Source: Solea solea
Taxonomy: Eukaryota; Chordata; Actinopteri; Pleuronectiformes; Soleidae
Direction: 5' to 3'
Length of the DNA: 64,000 bases
NCBI RefSeq assembly: GCF_958295425.1
Contig: NC_081149.1
Span: forward strand, 3,505,701 to 3,569,700
Part shown: one piece after another, positions 23,810 through 35,785 of the stretch
How positions within the stretch are numbered: the first letter of the stretch is position 1
Layout: every line of letters begins with the position of its first letter
Position numbers and translations under genes: made by a program
Notes under the pieces: generated by a model
The model's database searches: none
What the model was told of the DNA's origin: nothing
Seen by the model: the letters and a program-made list of their open reading frames with translations, nothing else

Positions 23810-24671
23810 ATAGTCTATGAAATCGTCACAGATTCCTGGCTTACATACGTGGAGGGCGTCTGCGTGATCTGGTTCACCATTGAGGTGATGATGCGTGTCG
23901 TCTTCTGTCCTGACAAGGCAGAGTTCTTCCGCAGCGCCCTCAACATCATTGACTTTGTGGCCATCGTGCCGTTTTACCTGGAGGTGGCGCTGGCAGGCCT
24001 CTCCTCAAAAACAGCCAAAGACATGCTGAGCTTCCTCCGCGTGGTGCGCTTTGTCCGTATCTTGCGTATATTCAAGCTGACCCGTCACTTTGTGGGTTTG
24101 CGGGTCCTGGGACACACTCTGCGGGCGAGCACCAACGAGTTCCTTCTGCTCATCATCTTCCTGGCGCTGGGCGTCCTCATCTTTGCCACCATGATCTACT
24201 ATGCTGAACGCATCGGTGCCGACCCGGCTGATCCGACGGCTGCAGCCCACACGACATTCAAGAACATCCCCATTGGCTTCTGGTGGGCTGTGGTGACAAT
24301 GACCACACTGGGATATGGGGACATGTACCCTGAGACGTGGTCAGGAATGTTGGTTGGTGCCCTCTGCGCCTTGGCTGGCGTGCTAACAATCGCCATGCCT
24401 GTGCCTGTCATTGTCAACAACTTCGGCATGTACTACTCCTTGGCCATGGCCAAGCAGAAGCTCCCCAAGAAGAGGAACAAGCACATCCCGCGAGCACCAC
24501 AGCCGGGCAGCCCCAACTACTGCAAGCCAGATGCCTTGGCCATGGCAACCGCCTCGCCCCACAGGCTCATGGGAAATGTGCTTGGGCCCGGCATGGTTGG
24601 ATCTGGCAGCATGATGGGAACTGGAGACTGCCCACTGGCACAGGAGGAGATCATTGAGATCAACAGGGCAG
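23810..24671 (+). CDS. kcnc3: Kv3.3-like channel core exon: S2 to proximal C-terminus
   Basis: The exon has 287 codons plus one base; acceptor ctctgcag, donor gcag|gtgagt. It encodes most of a delayed-rectifier, fast-gating Kv3 potassium channel subunit of the plasma membrane. Domains by exon residue: S2 12-32, S3 44-63, voltage sensor S4 with R77, R80, R83, R86, K89, R92, S5 110-132, pore helix and selectivity filter TLGYGD at 166-171, S6 179-203 with the PVPV hinge at 197-200, then a basic juxtamembrane stretch ([12 protein letters not shown]). The charge-transfer residues (Phe22 and Glu25 in S2, Asp48 in S3) are kept. [15 protein letters not shown] and [12 protein letters not shown] favour Kv3.3 over Kv3.1/3.2/3.4. 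Unusual for the family are Ile24 in S2 (usually Phe) and the S3-S4 stretch [16 protein letters not shown] (usually GLSGLSSKAAKDVLGF). A Gly/Met-rich insert (254-272) replaces the proline-rich mammalian Kv3.3 tail region. It ends [14 protein letters not shown]. Confidence 0.97.
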
Positions 24672-24725
24672 GTGAGTGAGTGAACAGGTGTGCATGTAAG
24701 AGTTCCACTTGCCTTAAAATACATT

Positions 24726-24750
24726 ACACACACACACACACACACACACC
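24726..24750. repeat. CA microsatellite
   Basis: Run 55 bases after the donor of the core exon. Confidence 0.9.
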
Positions 24751-25379
24751 GAACAGTGTGTTATCATTTAATAGCAATCTGCATCATTGTAGCATGTTTG
24801 TCTAACGGTGCTCGAGGTGTGTGGGAAGAGGCTGCTGGTGTGTAGCATGTGTGTGAAAGTGTCTGTGTTGTGTTTGAGTGGCTGCCGCTGGTGACACCAT
24901 CTAAAATGACACGACACATTTAGTGAAACACTTGATAGTGCATGGAATAAATATGAGAGCAGAGAGCTGCTCCGTGATGAAACTAAAGAATTTTAACATT
25001 CCATGGAATGTAATACTTTTGTTTCAAACTTTTTTTTTTTTTTCGGTATAAATACACGACTTGGTACATTCCCACTGTTAGGGAGCGTGTGGTTGCTGGT
25101 AGAGGTCGACAGATGCAGGTCTAAATGTTCAATGAGTGTATAAACTGAATATTACGTACTGTACATGAAACATGTCTTCATAACGATACAGTGAGAGAAT
25201 CTCAAAGCTGATTTGTTTTTGTGTTCATTCGTCACAAAGGTGAATGATATGAATTACACGTCTTTGCAGATATTCTCATCTTTGTTTTGACTTTGTCATT
25301 AATCTCATCCCAGAGATGAATGTGCATGACTTTCACTGGTGAATGCACCTTTATCCTTATTTTAAATCAGAATGAGTCT

Positions 25380-25925
25380 CCGTGGACTATGTTGTTTGTG
25401 GATGATGTAGTCACCTGCAGTGAGAGTAGAGGACATGTGGAAGAGAACCTGGAGAGGTGGAGGTCTGCACTGGAGGTCAGCAGGAGCAAGACAAAATAAT
25501 ACCTGTGTGTGTGTGTGTGAACGTCAGTGAGACAGGTGAAGATGCAAAATGTCTGAGGTTAACCATTCACAGCAATGGACAGAGCACAAGACAGGCATAA
25601 ATGAAAGGGAATGGTGGTACAAAATGAGATTGTCATTGTGAGTGACCAGGATTAAGTTAGGATTAGATATGAGCATATTCAAGAGACAGCTCAGGTTGAA
25701 CGGTTTGGAAATAAAGTAAGAGAGTCAAGTTTGAGATGGTTTGGTCACGTGCAGAGGACGGACAGTGATTGATGGAGAGGAAGAGGAAGACCACAGGGAA
25801 GGTTCATGAATGTTGTGAAGGAGAACATGAGGACAGTTTGTGTAACAGAAGAAGACAAGATGGAGGCAGATCAGTCACCACTAAAGGGAGAAGCTTAAAG
25901 AAGAAGAACAGGTATAATTTCATGC
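25380..25925 (+). pseudogene. LINE reverse-transcriptase remnant (FVDD box)
   Basis: At 25383-25500 the translation reads MLFVDDVVTCSESRGHVEEN and LERWRSALEVSRSKTK, a reverse-transcriptase catalytic box and following helix region. Further on, pieces equivalent to RWFGHVQRTDSD and MNVVKENMRTVCVTEEDKMEADQ-like text appear in shifting frames (25730-25880). Multiple stops and frameshifts, and a TG repeat inside, show it is inactive. Confidence 0.7.
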
Positions 25926-26573
25926 TAGCATTAGAACGTAGTCATGCAAAATGCTTGTTCATTTCAGTGGATGTTTTTTTGGACCTGGTTATAAAGGATC
26001 AGACTTATGTTTACAGAGAGACAAACTGTCTCTCTGTCATCAACCACACAGGGTTTGAAGCTGTAACTTCTTCTTCTGTAACTATGATAAGCCGATGTCC
26101 TCGTTCTTCCTGGAGTAGAGTACACGGAAATAGATTTTAATTTATGATGGGGTGAGAAAGCTTCAAATGAAGCCGATGACTTTTTCATATTAAATCTCCT
26201 TCTCCTTCCAGCCTGACGCTGTACGACCAACGCTGACATGTACTGATAATCCTGGACTGGGTCTATATGGCTTTACAGTGTTAATCTGGGTCATGTCATC
26301 TCATTTCTGCTGTGCTGTGTTGATATACATGCCCATCGTGTGTGTGTGTGTTAAAGTTAGGGTTAGGTAAAGTAGCCTGGGATAAGGATGCATCGACCAC
26401 TGAGAACACTGTCTAACAGAGAGATTAAGCACCAAACATATTCTGAAGATAGTGAACATGTTGCTCGTCTCCCTGCGCCACAAACATGATTATGACTATA
26501 CAGTGAGAGGTGTCAGTTGTTATGTAATCATGCTGATTGTATGTCAGTGTCATTATCAACAGACCTTCTGTTA

Positions 26574-26657
26574 GGAGCGGCGTACGTGAGGAGCCGCGTA
26601 CGTACGTTAGGAGCCGCGTACGTGAGGATCCGCGTACGCGAGGAGCCGAGTACAATA
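26574..26657. repeat. CpG-rich minisatellite, ggagccgcgtacgtga units
   Basis: Five tandem units of 16-20 bases, each containing the palindrome cgtacg or a one-base variant. Unit lengths vary by a cgta duplication. Confidence 0.85.
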
Positions 26658-28490
26658 GGTCGCACGTGAAAAACGGGTGAAACGCCAAAACTGACACGTA
26701 AATGTGCTTGAGGCGTACGCACTGCAAACACACTAATCTGTTAAAGCGTGACGGAATACACCAGCGACATACACTACGGACACCATAGGTGAAGGAAGCA
26801 AGCGCATCAGAGTCAGCTGTGTGTAAGACCGGGATGTACTCATGCAATGTGTCAGGACTTCATAGTAGCACACTTTAAAAAAGTGCTCAACCGATCAGTC
26901 AGTCAATCAACCAATCAGTCAACCAATCAATCAATCAATCAATGAGTCTGTATATAGTACAGTAATACAGTCCTGTGTTTCCCCAGGACAGTGAGACATA
27001 CTGACTCAGCGCTGTCCGTGGTGCTGAACTGGATTATGGCTGAGACCGTGAAAAGAATCATTTCTCTTTCTTTTAAGAAGAAGAAGAACAAAGTCTTATA
27101 TTTGATGGACGTTAGGGAAAGCTGGAACTATGAACATGGAGTTGACATTATACTTTATATCATGACTAACAACCAACCAGAGTGCTGGATTTAAGCATTA
27201 TATTTATCTTTATATACATTTAAAGATGAAGACATGTCTTAACTTTCTGCCGTCGCTCAAACACACTTTCACACTCTTCAGAGGCTGTGATTGGCCAGCT
27301 GTGCACCGATGAGAAGCTCTCTCTCTCTTCATTTGTAACACATCTTTACTTGTTGTTCCTGGAGAAGGTCAAACAGTGAGTCTTACAAACGAGTTATGAC
27401 ACATCTGAACGTCTAAAGGCCGTAAAGCTGCCACTGTAATCCATCCCAGCTGCTCGTCACACACCAGCTGCACTTCTTCCATATTTAATCGATATTGCGT
27501 CTTGTGTCCAGTAGAAACAGAGTTTTCTCCAGTGTTCAAACACAGCACCCATGTTCTTGGATCGCTCTGCATCAGCCTTTTTCTTGAAAGTAGTTTGTCC
27601 CAAAACAACGTCTTTCGTCTGCAACCAACAAGCGAGCAGAAGCTCTGGCGTTGTCTTGTGAGCATGTGCGATTAGTGCACAAAGAGGTGCACGTAGGGTC
27701 CGGACGGGGGGCAGATGGCAGTTTGATTGGTTACAACACAGTAAAAAAATGCCCCAGAAAATGATCTCACACCCGACCTTTAATCAGGAAATGAGCCAAA
27801 GCTGCTTCCTAATTCCTTTGATTGAGGGAGAGTGAGTGAGACACCTAGTGGCAGAAATGACAAACTGTGCCTTAAAGCAGACACATGTTTTATTTGGTGA
27901 ATACAATCAGTGTTTCCTTGTGGCCCCGCTGGCAGCCATGTTTCCAGAGAGAGCGAGCACAGTGTGTGTGTGTGTGTGTGTGGCCCACTCTGCTGCAGTG
28001 TGACGGTCATGTGATCAGGATAACTATCGCAATGCACTAATGTTCCTTTCCTCACCCCCTCCTTCACCTCCTCCTCCTCCTCGTCCTTCTCCCATCCGTC
28101 ATTCCTCTCTCCTTTTCCTTTTTCATTTTCTTTCTGCACTTTTTTCCTCCACTCATCTTTTCCCTCCTCTTGTGTCTCATCTCCTAATCTCCTTTCCTTG
28201 TCCTCCTCCGAGACGCTCCACACCACCTCTGCTCTTATCTCCTTTTTTTTCCATTTTTATTGCTTTTGTGCTCTCAATGTTACCCTCCCCTCTTATCTCC
28301 TCCCCCTCTCTCCCCCCAACCATTAATCTTCTCTTGCACCTCACTCTCTCTTTCTCAACTTTCCTCTTCCAACTGGTATTTTTATTTAAACTATTTCCTC
28401 CACCTCACGTTCACACCTCACTGAACATGTCCCCGCTTCGTTTCCACCACCTTGTTTCTCCCTTCCTCCATTTCTCCACCCCTCTCCCAG

Positions 28491-28703
28491 ATTCTAAGCA
28501 GAATGGGGACACAGCAGCCAACGCGGCCGCCCTGGCCAACGAGGACTGTCCCACCATCGACCAGGTGCTCGGGGACGAGCGCAGCCCGGCCACCGGAGGC
28601 CTCGGCTCCACCACCAGCCGCGAGCGCTACCCACATGACCGCGCCTGCTTCCTGCTGAGCGCCGGGGAGTTTCAGCGCACGACAGACGGGAACGTTCGGA
28701 AAG
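28491..28703 (+). CDS. kcnc3: Kv3.3-like channel exon: cytoplasmic C-terminal domain
   Basis: This exon is 213 bases, entering and leaving in phase 1. The last G of the previous exon completes GAT, giving NRADSKQNGD across the junction, as in Kv3 relatives. It encodes a cytoplasmic part of the C-terminus: an alanine-rich stretch with ALANEDCPTIDQ, then RERYPHDRACFLLSAGEF and DGNVRK before the donor G|gtagga. Kv3.1 has ALANEDCPHIDQ and CFLLSTGEY at this place; Kv3.3 has ALAHEDCPAIDQ and RDRACFLL. The exon is GC-rich compared with the surrounding introns. It is preceded by an exceptional run of pyrimidines. All known Kv3 C-terminal splice variants diverge after the (I/M/V)RK at its end, and the same holds here: several downstream acceptors fit this phase. 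Confidence 0.95.
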
Positions 28704-28753
28704 GTAGGAGAGCGGATGGGTGAGGGTGGAGGGATGAGGGAGAAGGAGGAGCA

Positions 28754-28786
28754 AGAGGAGGAGGAGGAGGAGGAGGAGGAGGAGGG
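28754..28786. repeat. GGA microsatellite
   Basis: Purine trinucleotide run just after the 28703 donor. A CA run at 28881-28911 follows. Confidence 0.9.
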
Positions 28787-29904
28787 GTGGTGGGAGGGTG
28801 GTGCCTTAGTGACGGAAGCGGGCTGTCGCTGGATGCATGGTCTTGATTGGTAGAAATTCACAGTGTGTGCAAAGTCATCAACACACTCACACACACACAC
28901 ACACACACACAGGATGAACAAAATAAACTGCAGCACAAAAGAATTAATAAATGAATAAATAAATATTTTGTCCATTATGTCTGACACAGACTTTATATAT
29001 ATATATAAAACGTTATATGTATAATTTAGAGCTGCACATGATTAATTTATAGATGATGTCCTCGCTTAATCCATTAGGGTCACGTGTGAAGGGTCGGACT
29101 CCGCGTAGCTTTCCACGCACGTGTGCTCCTCGTACTCCATCCTAGTCCTCGTTTGTGTTTCCTCGTCTTCTTTGAGCACTGAGCTGTGCGTGTGTGCATA
29201 CAACTTCCTCATGTTACCTCAATCAAGTTTCCATGGCTACCGTCTTCTTTGTTGTTTCTTTTGTCCCAAACAAGAGCGCCACCTACGGCACCGGAGTGTG
29301 AGCGCTCAATCCTCATGATCACATCGTAGCTGCGATTCATCCTGAGCATCTCTGACAGCAGTCAGACGGAGTCTGTGCTCCGCTCATGCAGGAAGTAACA
29401 ACCACTTTGACTGTCACTACTTTGCGTCATGTGACGTGTATAAAATGAAGCCCCGCCCACGTTGAGGAGGTAAAACAAAGTGACTGACACCAAACCGAGT
29501 AGAGTTGAGTCGTTAAGGAAACTGCCAAAAGGTGCAAAATGCTAAAGTGAGGGTTACTGTGAAATTAGTCATGTAACATCATGTTTGCATCAAGTGACTT
29601 ATTAGTCCAGGAGGAGAAGGGATTTCTTTCAAAATAAAAGTGCAGCTGGACACTTACACACCAGCATTTGTCTCCTGACATCTTGCACCTGAAACGCAAG
29701 TCAATTACTAAACGATAAATTGGTCGCTGTGAAACTATAGAATGTTTTTATTAATAAAAGAAACCACTCATGAAGCCCGTCATTCTCAGACCAAACACGG
29801 TCCCCTTAAAACCTGAACCCGCATGGACTTTGACCAAATCTCCTGCTGAGTGTGAGAGTGTGAGAGGCTGCAAGGGACATGAGACACTTGATGACCTTTT
29901 CCCC

Positions 29905-29965
29905 ATGTCATCTGGGATTGGCACCAGCGACCCTCACGTGGAGGATAAAGGGGTAGATGATTGGT
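29905..29965 (+). repeat. 3' end of the 37575 repeat family
   Basis: tctgggattggcaccagcga and ccctcacgtggaggataaag match the right end of this family. Confidence 0.5.
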
Positions 29966-30249
29966 ATATTTCTTTAAAAATGTATGCATAATGGCAACGT
30001 TTTGTCCAAAAGTGTCAGTTGATTATTTTTAAATGTTCCCTTATACAGTCTGTAAGTGGTCAAAAAAAACATTTAAAATCAGGTTTAAACAATGATTTGA
30101 ATCAGCTCTGAGCTGGGGAAACTGGCAGTGATGCTGAAACACACATGAATCTTCAGCCATTACCATAGCCGTTAGATATACTGTATATATAGATATATAT
30201 ATATATATACATTTATTTATTTAGTTAGTTATTTATTAATTTGACACCG

Positions 30250-30400
30250 TAATGTTCGTAACTGGAAGGTTGCTGGTTCAATCCTGGGACGGGCTAAGGG
30301 CTGTGTTGGCCCCGAGCAAGGCACCCAATCCTCCATTGTTCCCTGGGTGCAGATAAGTGCTGCCCACTGCTGTGTGTAATAAAGGATGGCACTAATGTGT
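30250..30400 (+). repeat. tRNA-derived SINE
   Basis: gttcgtaactggaaggttgc is followed by a B-box-like ggttcaatcctgg, then ccgagcaaggcacccaatcc and tgctgcccactgc. It shares order and wording with the 4231 copy; the A box region is degraded. Confidence 0.6.
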
Positions 30401-31360
30401 GTGTGTGTGCAAAAATATTTCCTCCACAGTTTAACAACTGGTCGTGAGTTCACACAGCTTATACCTGCTAATTAGTGAGTGTGAAAAAGGCTCAAGTCAA
30501 CAGATAAGTCCCAAATTTCCCTGTAAGTCAAGCCACGTGTGTTGCCATGGTAACATAATACGTAGCCTCATTCCCATTTATAGCATTTCCAGTTCTTGTT
30601 GCTCCCCACACACTTAAATCCATGAGGGTTCAGGGTTTGAGGGCTTTAACGGAGCCATTGAAATTCATCCCGACACTCTCACGCCTTCGAACAGCAGCTG
30701 TAGTTCAGTCCCAGTCATTCATGCATTTCTCCTGCATCTGTACTGCAGAGGTTCTGCAGGGGCTGCTGCAGCACCAGCGACTGCGTTTCAACTGTGGTCA
30801 CAACGACTGTGTCAGCAGTCAGCACCACAGGCAGGACGACAGCACGACAGCACGACAGCACGACAGGTTTCTGTGCTTAAAACACACGTCACGTCATCAC
30901 CTACCTGTCACAAATAATCTGATTCAAAAATCCAAAAATAAACACAACTATAAAGACGTTTCTAACAGGCAAACTTGTTAGAACGATAGAAAATAAAAGA
31001 ATGATATCAAATACTTTCAAAGCAAAATCATTCATAGACAAAAAGCGTTGAATCAGTATAAGAGAAGTACAAAGATGCGTCTTCAGGACAACAAAGGCTT
31101 CTGTGTTGTATGACATTTTCTGAATCAACTATCTGATGATCAAATGTATATTTTCTAACTTAAGAAATATCATTAGATGACAAACATCTAACATTCACAC
31201 TGTATCTTGATTTGGTTCGTATTCATCAACTCGATCAGCTTCAAAACACTGAAACCAAAACAACAGAAAATGTTGAAAATGTACAAAAACATTTCACCAA
31301 AGAGAGTAAACATTACAATATTCAAACATACATGCAGTATTTTTACAATACACAAAAAAG

Positions 31361-31562
31361 CAAATCAGGACACACACACGCACACACGCACAGGCACACA
31401 CACGCACACGCACACACAGCTCATACAAAACACACAGTTTAAACATTTAAGAGTGTGTGAGTGCTGCCTGTCACTGTATATACATGTGTACCATACTGTG
31501 AAGAATTGGGATTGTGGTGGGAGGGGCCAGTGCATGATGTGTGTGTGTGTGTGTGTGTTTTT
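31361..31562. repeat. CA-rich and TG-rich runs in inverted pair
   Basis: CACACG-type run at 31368-31418 and TG run at 31538-31558. Confidence 0.8.
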
Positions 31563-32986
31563 TTTATCTATTAGCAGCATCATTAGCGTACTCACCACAG
31601 CTGACACCTCATTGGTTTTTCATCGTTTCTATTTCACCACACATATTAACATATTAACATATTAACATACAGCACACACACACACACGTTAGGATGTCAT
31701 TCACTATAATCACAGTGAGGATGAAACATTTTTAAAGCATCAGTTGTTTATTAGACGTCATTTTCTTACATTAGAAAGAGTAAAACTATTCCCACACATG
31801 TACGAAACAGTTCACTGAGATTCCATGTTCACTTAAAGGTCTAATATGCAATTCTCGATCACCACGAGTGAGCATGCACTAAAACAAAGCTAATGCTATT
31901 GTTTCACAACTCATTCAACTTCTCAACATTAACCTCGGTGTTATTGCTCTTCTGTTCTGAAGCTAAAGAAAGAGTTTCCTTTGGGAGAGTTGTCTTTCTG
32001 CCACCACTGAGGGGCTTGTTGCTCCCTGTGTCTATGTTGTTGTATTCTATTTCAACTCATAGAGTTTTCAGAAACTTAGTAATCATTAAGGTATGAATCA
32101 AATCTGTTCTAATAAGCTGCAGCGTGTTAATACACAGACTTGCTGCCAAATCAGAGTGTGACGGACTTTCACCAACATCCCAAGGACAGTCACTTTGTCC
32201 AGATGCAGAGCGTCAAATCAATAAAAGTGGTCATCGGGGCTCTTTCGTAATTCTCTCAAACACTTAAAATGGAAGCCGAACAGCTGAAGTGAAAGACGGC
32301 TGCTCTGTGACGGTCACTGTGTTGGATGATCTGCTAAAGCATCACCTCTCTAAAGCACACAACTCCAGATTCTGATTGTGTAGTCTGCAGAATGAAATCT
32401 AATAGAGTTCACACGCGCTCACCAAACAGCAAACATGCACTGATTTGTCTGTTGCCAGCATCTCTTTGTTAATGTCGTTGATCATTTTAAGATAAATGTC
32501 TTATTTCAACTGATTTGACCGTACACAACACAACACAACACAACACAACAGAGGGCGGATGGTGTATGGTCACACATCAGGATGTGTCTTCACAGCAGTT
32601 GTGATTCGTCGTGAAGATAAAATAATCATATCAATGATATAATGTAACACTGAACCCAAACACGGCTGCACACACTGACACGCAGCACATACACATACAC
32701 TGTGTGATGAGTGTGTGAGTGTGTGAGTGTGTGATGCCACTGTTCATGTGGAACAGAGAGAGCGGAGCTGGTCCACAGGTCAAAGGTCACAGTGTGGCTC
32801 CATGTCTGACGATGGGTGCTGTTGCTGTTGTTGTTATTTTTGTGACTGTCTCCTTCCTCAGGTTGTGTCAGGTGCATTTGTACATTGGCTCTTGTTGGTC
32901 TGTGTCACACTGTCCATCTGTCTGTCTGTTTTTCTCCATTCTTTTCTTTTGTTTATTTCTGTCTGTCTGTATGTCCGTCGTCCTCC

Positions 32987-32989
<3 letters not shown>

Positions 32990-33019
<30 letters not shown>

Positions 33020-33080
33020 CTGTGTGTAGCTGTTTTCCCCTCCTCCTGCTCCTCCTCTTCCTCCTCCTTCTCCTCCTCTC
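32990..33080. repeat. TG microsatellite and CTCCT tract
   Basis: TG run (32990-33018) is followed by a pyrimidine CTC-rich stretch to about 33080. Confidence 0.85.
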
Positions 33081-33973
33081 ACCCAGTCTCCTCTCACTCT
33101 GGTACCTATAGATCGGGGTTGGGGGTTGCAGGTGAGGAGGCGAAGAGGTGGAGACCGACACATTATCGACCTTGAATGCACTTTGGGAATCAAACCTCAT
33201 TCAAAGCCCATTTGCTTTCATGGGGCCTGGTCTTGGTGTGTGTAGATTCATTAATATTTTATTATTGGCTTTTAAAACCAAAAGAAATAGTTTCAATTCA
33301 CCAAACGGGGATGAGTGTAAACGTGTTTGTCATGGGACGGGTGCCAGAGTGAAAGCGACTGCAGGACACTGGTACCAGGACATTGGTTGTTTGTTGAGTT
33401 TTTCTTTGTCTTCTCCTCTGGAGCTGAGCTCAGGTCAGTTTTTACAGCACAGCCCATAGAGAGCACTGTTCTCCACTGAGCTCACACTGATTGGATCCTT
33501 CAGACACACTTTGACTTGAACTCATTTCACAAACTGTGACTCTCTGTCAGGCTGCGCTGGAACACTGACGGCTGCACAAGTGCTAACAAGGCAGCTAATG
33601 CTTCTTTTTAATGTCAGATACAGACACCAAATATCCAGCAGGTTCCCGTGGAAGAGCAGGCAGGCCGAAAGAATGACAGACAAAACTCTGAAGGTCTAAT
33701 CATAATTTCCGTGTTTGAGTCCACTGAGGACACACCATGTCCTCGTCCTCGTCCATCCATGTCCACGATGGTGCGCATGAACCCCGATGCAGATGTTCAT
33801 GTTTAAAATCTGTGACCACAGGAAGTGTAAAGTGTCAACGGTGCACGCTCCATGTAGAATAAATCTGGTCGTAACAAAAATGTTCTCTAATTTGAATGGA
33901 ACTGACACAAAATGCGGAAAGTATGTGAGGCTTTAATAAAATAAAAAAAACACAGGTGAGTATATGCACAACT

Positions 33974-34004
33974 TCAGCTTCAGCATCAGCATCAGCAGCA
34001 GCAT

Positions 34005-34048
<44 letters not shown>
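33974..34048. repeat. CAG trinucleotide repeat
   Basis: Interrupted CAG/CAT/CTT units from 33974, then 14 perfect CAG units at 34005-34046. It lies in the intron, on the sense strand of the channel gene. Confidence 0.95.
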
Positions 34049-34204
34049 CTGTTGGCTGTGATGGCTGCAGAATTCTCTTTCTCTGTTCTCCAAATCAAAA
34101 CATAGCAGAAAATCTGTGCTTTATTTATCTTTATACATTTGCAGTTGATATTTGAGTTTTTGGCATGATAAATCAAGCACACATTGAAAATGCACGGTCA
34201 TATG

Positions 34205-34263
34205 TACATATATATATATCTATATGTATATATATAAATACTGTATATAGATATATATATATC
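34205..34263. repeat. TA-rich imperfect microsatellite
   Basis: tatatatatctatatgtata and similar, partly self-complementary. Confidence 0.8.
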
Positions 34264-35710
34264 AAAAGGATTGCTATAGGCTTTTGCTTCAAATGTACCA
34301 CGTGTGGTAGCCCTTTTTCCTTCCTCTCTGCCCAGCTCTTGCTGACTTGAATACATTGATGGGATCAAGTGCAGATACTTATGTCACTGCTGTCATTATA
34401 ATCCAACACTGTCAGTGGCTGCGAAGGGCGGGAAGAAGGGAAGACTTGAGCATTTTGGAGGCAGTGTGAAAGAACAACATCCCACTGGGACACTCCTCTT
34501 TTCCACTCTTTCTCTTCTGTAATGTTTCCCATCGTTCCTCTGTATGAACGAGCTACAGGACTGTTTCAGGTCCAAAGAGACTGAAATAAGGCCACAGAGA
34601 TGTCATAAATCAATCCCTGCTAATGCAGAACTCTTCAGCCTTCTCTTGCTTCACCCCCAGCCGTTGTTTTTGTAGCTTGGTCGTGGTTTTCTTTTATTAA
34701 AGGCAACGCTCGGACCTTTTGCACGATCCTTGCTCACTAGAGGCTTGAAAGTCATGTTCATGAGTGATGGAAACTCAAATATCCCACACCTGTCACACAC
34801 TGTAGACAGTGTTACACCAGTGTTGTTGTCGTTGAGTCGTTGGACCTCAGTCTAAGTTCTCAGTTAGTGCTAACATACAAATAAAAAGCCTTTCACTGGC
34901 AGCGCAGTGTTTAGAAATGAGGATGCTGCTTCCATTCTCCGTGTGTGTGTCAGGCACCGACTCTTCCTCCAGGCACATTCAGCACGGCACACTCACCCCG
35001 ATCTCGGCCCAGGACGACAACAACAACACCTGCGGCTTAAGACCCTCTTGGCTGCTGGTGAGAAACAGCACCATGTCAGCAGTTTTGCAATGCTAGCTCA
35101 GCTAAAGAAGCTATCTTACCTGCAGCTTAACGGCACCACAGCTCTGACTCTGTAAACTGTGTACTTATACCTGCCTAATGTCCCAGAATGAATATATTTA
35201 TATGTGGACAAACAGTTAAACATGTGAAGAGCAAAAGAGGCAGAATACAAACTATAGACGCAACAAGATGACTAGAAAATGGACGTTTTGGCTGGTTTAT
35301 CTGTTGTCTACACCACAAGCCCCAAAATACTGGCCCCAACACCCACAGGCTCAGTCCAGACATTACAGCCAAAAATGAACTTGTGGCTCCCAGATAGAAA
35401 AAAAAATAGATGCTAACTTGCAACAATTTAATATTTGATGAACTTTTATGTCATAATAACATCTTTGACCTTGTAGCAACATTTCACGACACAAAAAAAC
35501 CCTACAAAAGGTCCTTACCTTTGACTTTTGAGTCTGAATGCATTGTGCAAAGTCCAAATTCATGTCCAGTGCTCAAAGTCATGGACTTGAGTAAACACTA
35601 TTGAAACACTGTCACAGTGAAGTGTGTGATCAAATTAAACGCAGCAAACCACACATGTGATTACTCAGAAACATCACTTTACAAGCTCCAAATATTACTG
35701 ACCTTGATTT

Positions 35711-35711
35711 G

Positions 35712-35785
<74 letters not shown>
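35711..35785. repeat. CTAT tetranucleotide microsatellite
   Basis: About 18 perfect units, the longest pure tetranucleotide run here; followed by CT-rich sequence to 35930. Confidence 0.97.

Larger units (their letters stand above)
24672..28490 (+). other. kcnc3: intron after the S2-S6 exon
   Basis: A 3.8-kb phase-1 GT-AG intron. It contains a CA repeat (24726), a LINE reverse-transcriptase remnant (25380-25925), a CpG-rich minisatellite (26574-26657), a CAAT-type repeat near 26900 and a long pyrimidine-rich stretch before the next acceptor (28036-28490). The remainder shows nothing I can name. Confidence 0.85.

Noticed and set aside
26425..26847. 140-codon frame on the - strand
   Set aside because: It runs through the CpG minisatellite, whose units lack stops; no homology seen.
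28040..28490. Open frame upstream of and continuous with the 28491 exon
   Set aside because: It is the pyrimidine-rich intron end, which lacks stop codons by composition; the acceptor and family alignment start the exon at 28491.
31207..31665. 152-codon frame rich in His-Thr repeats
   Set aside because: The frame is created by CA/TG microsatellites and shows no domain.
32719..33200. Frames with Cys-Val runs and Arg-rich tails
   Set aside because: Produced by the TG and CTC repeats; no conserved domain.
33835..34182. Poly-alanine and poly-serine frames
   Set aside because: Translations of the CAG repeat; no supporting splice or homology signal.
35711..35785. Regular repeats considered as a CRISPR-like array
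   Set aside because: Pure CTAT microsatellite with no spacers, in a vertebrate genome.
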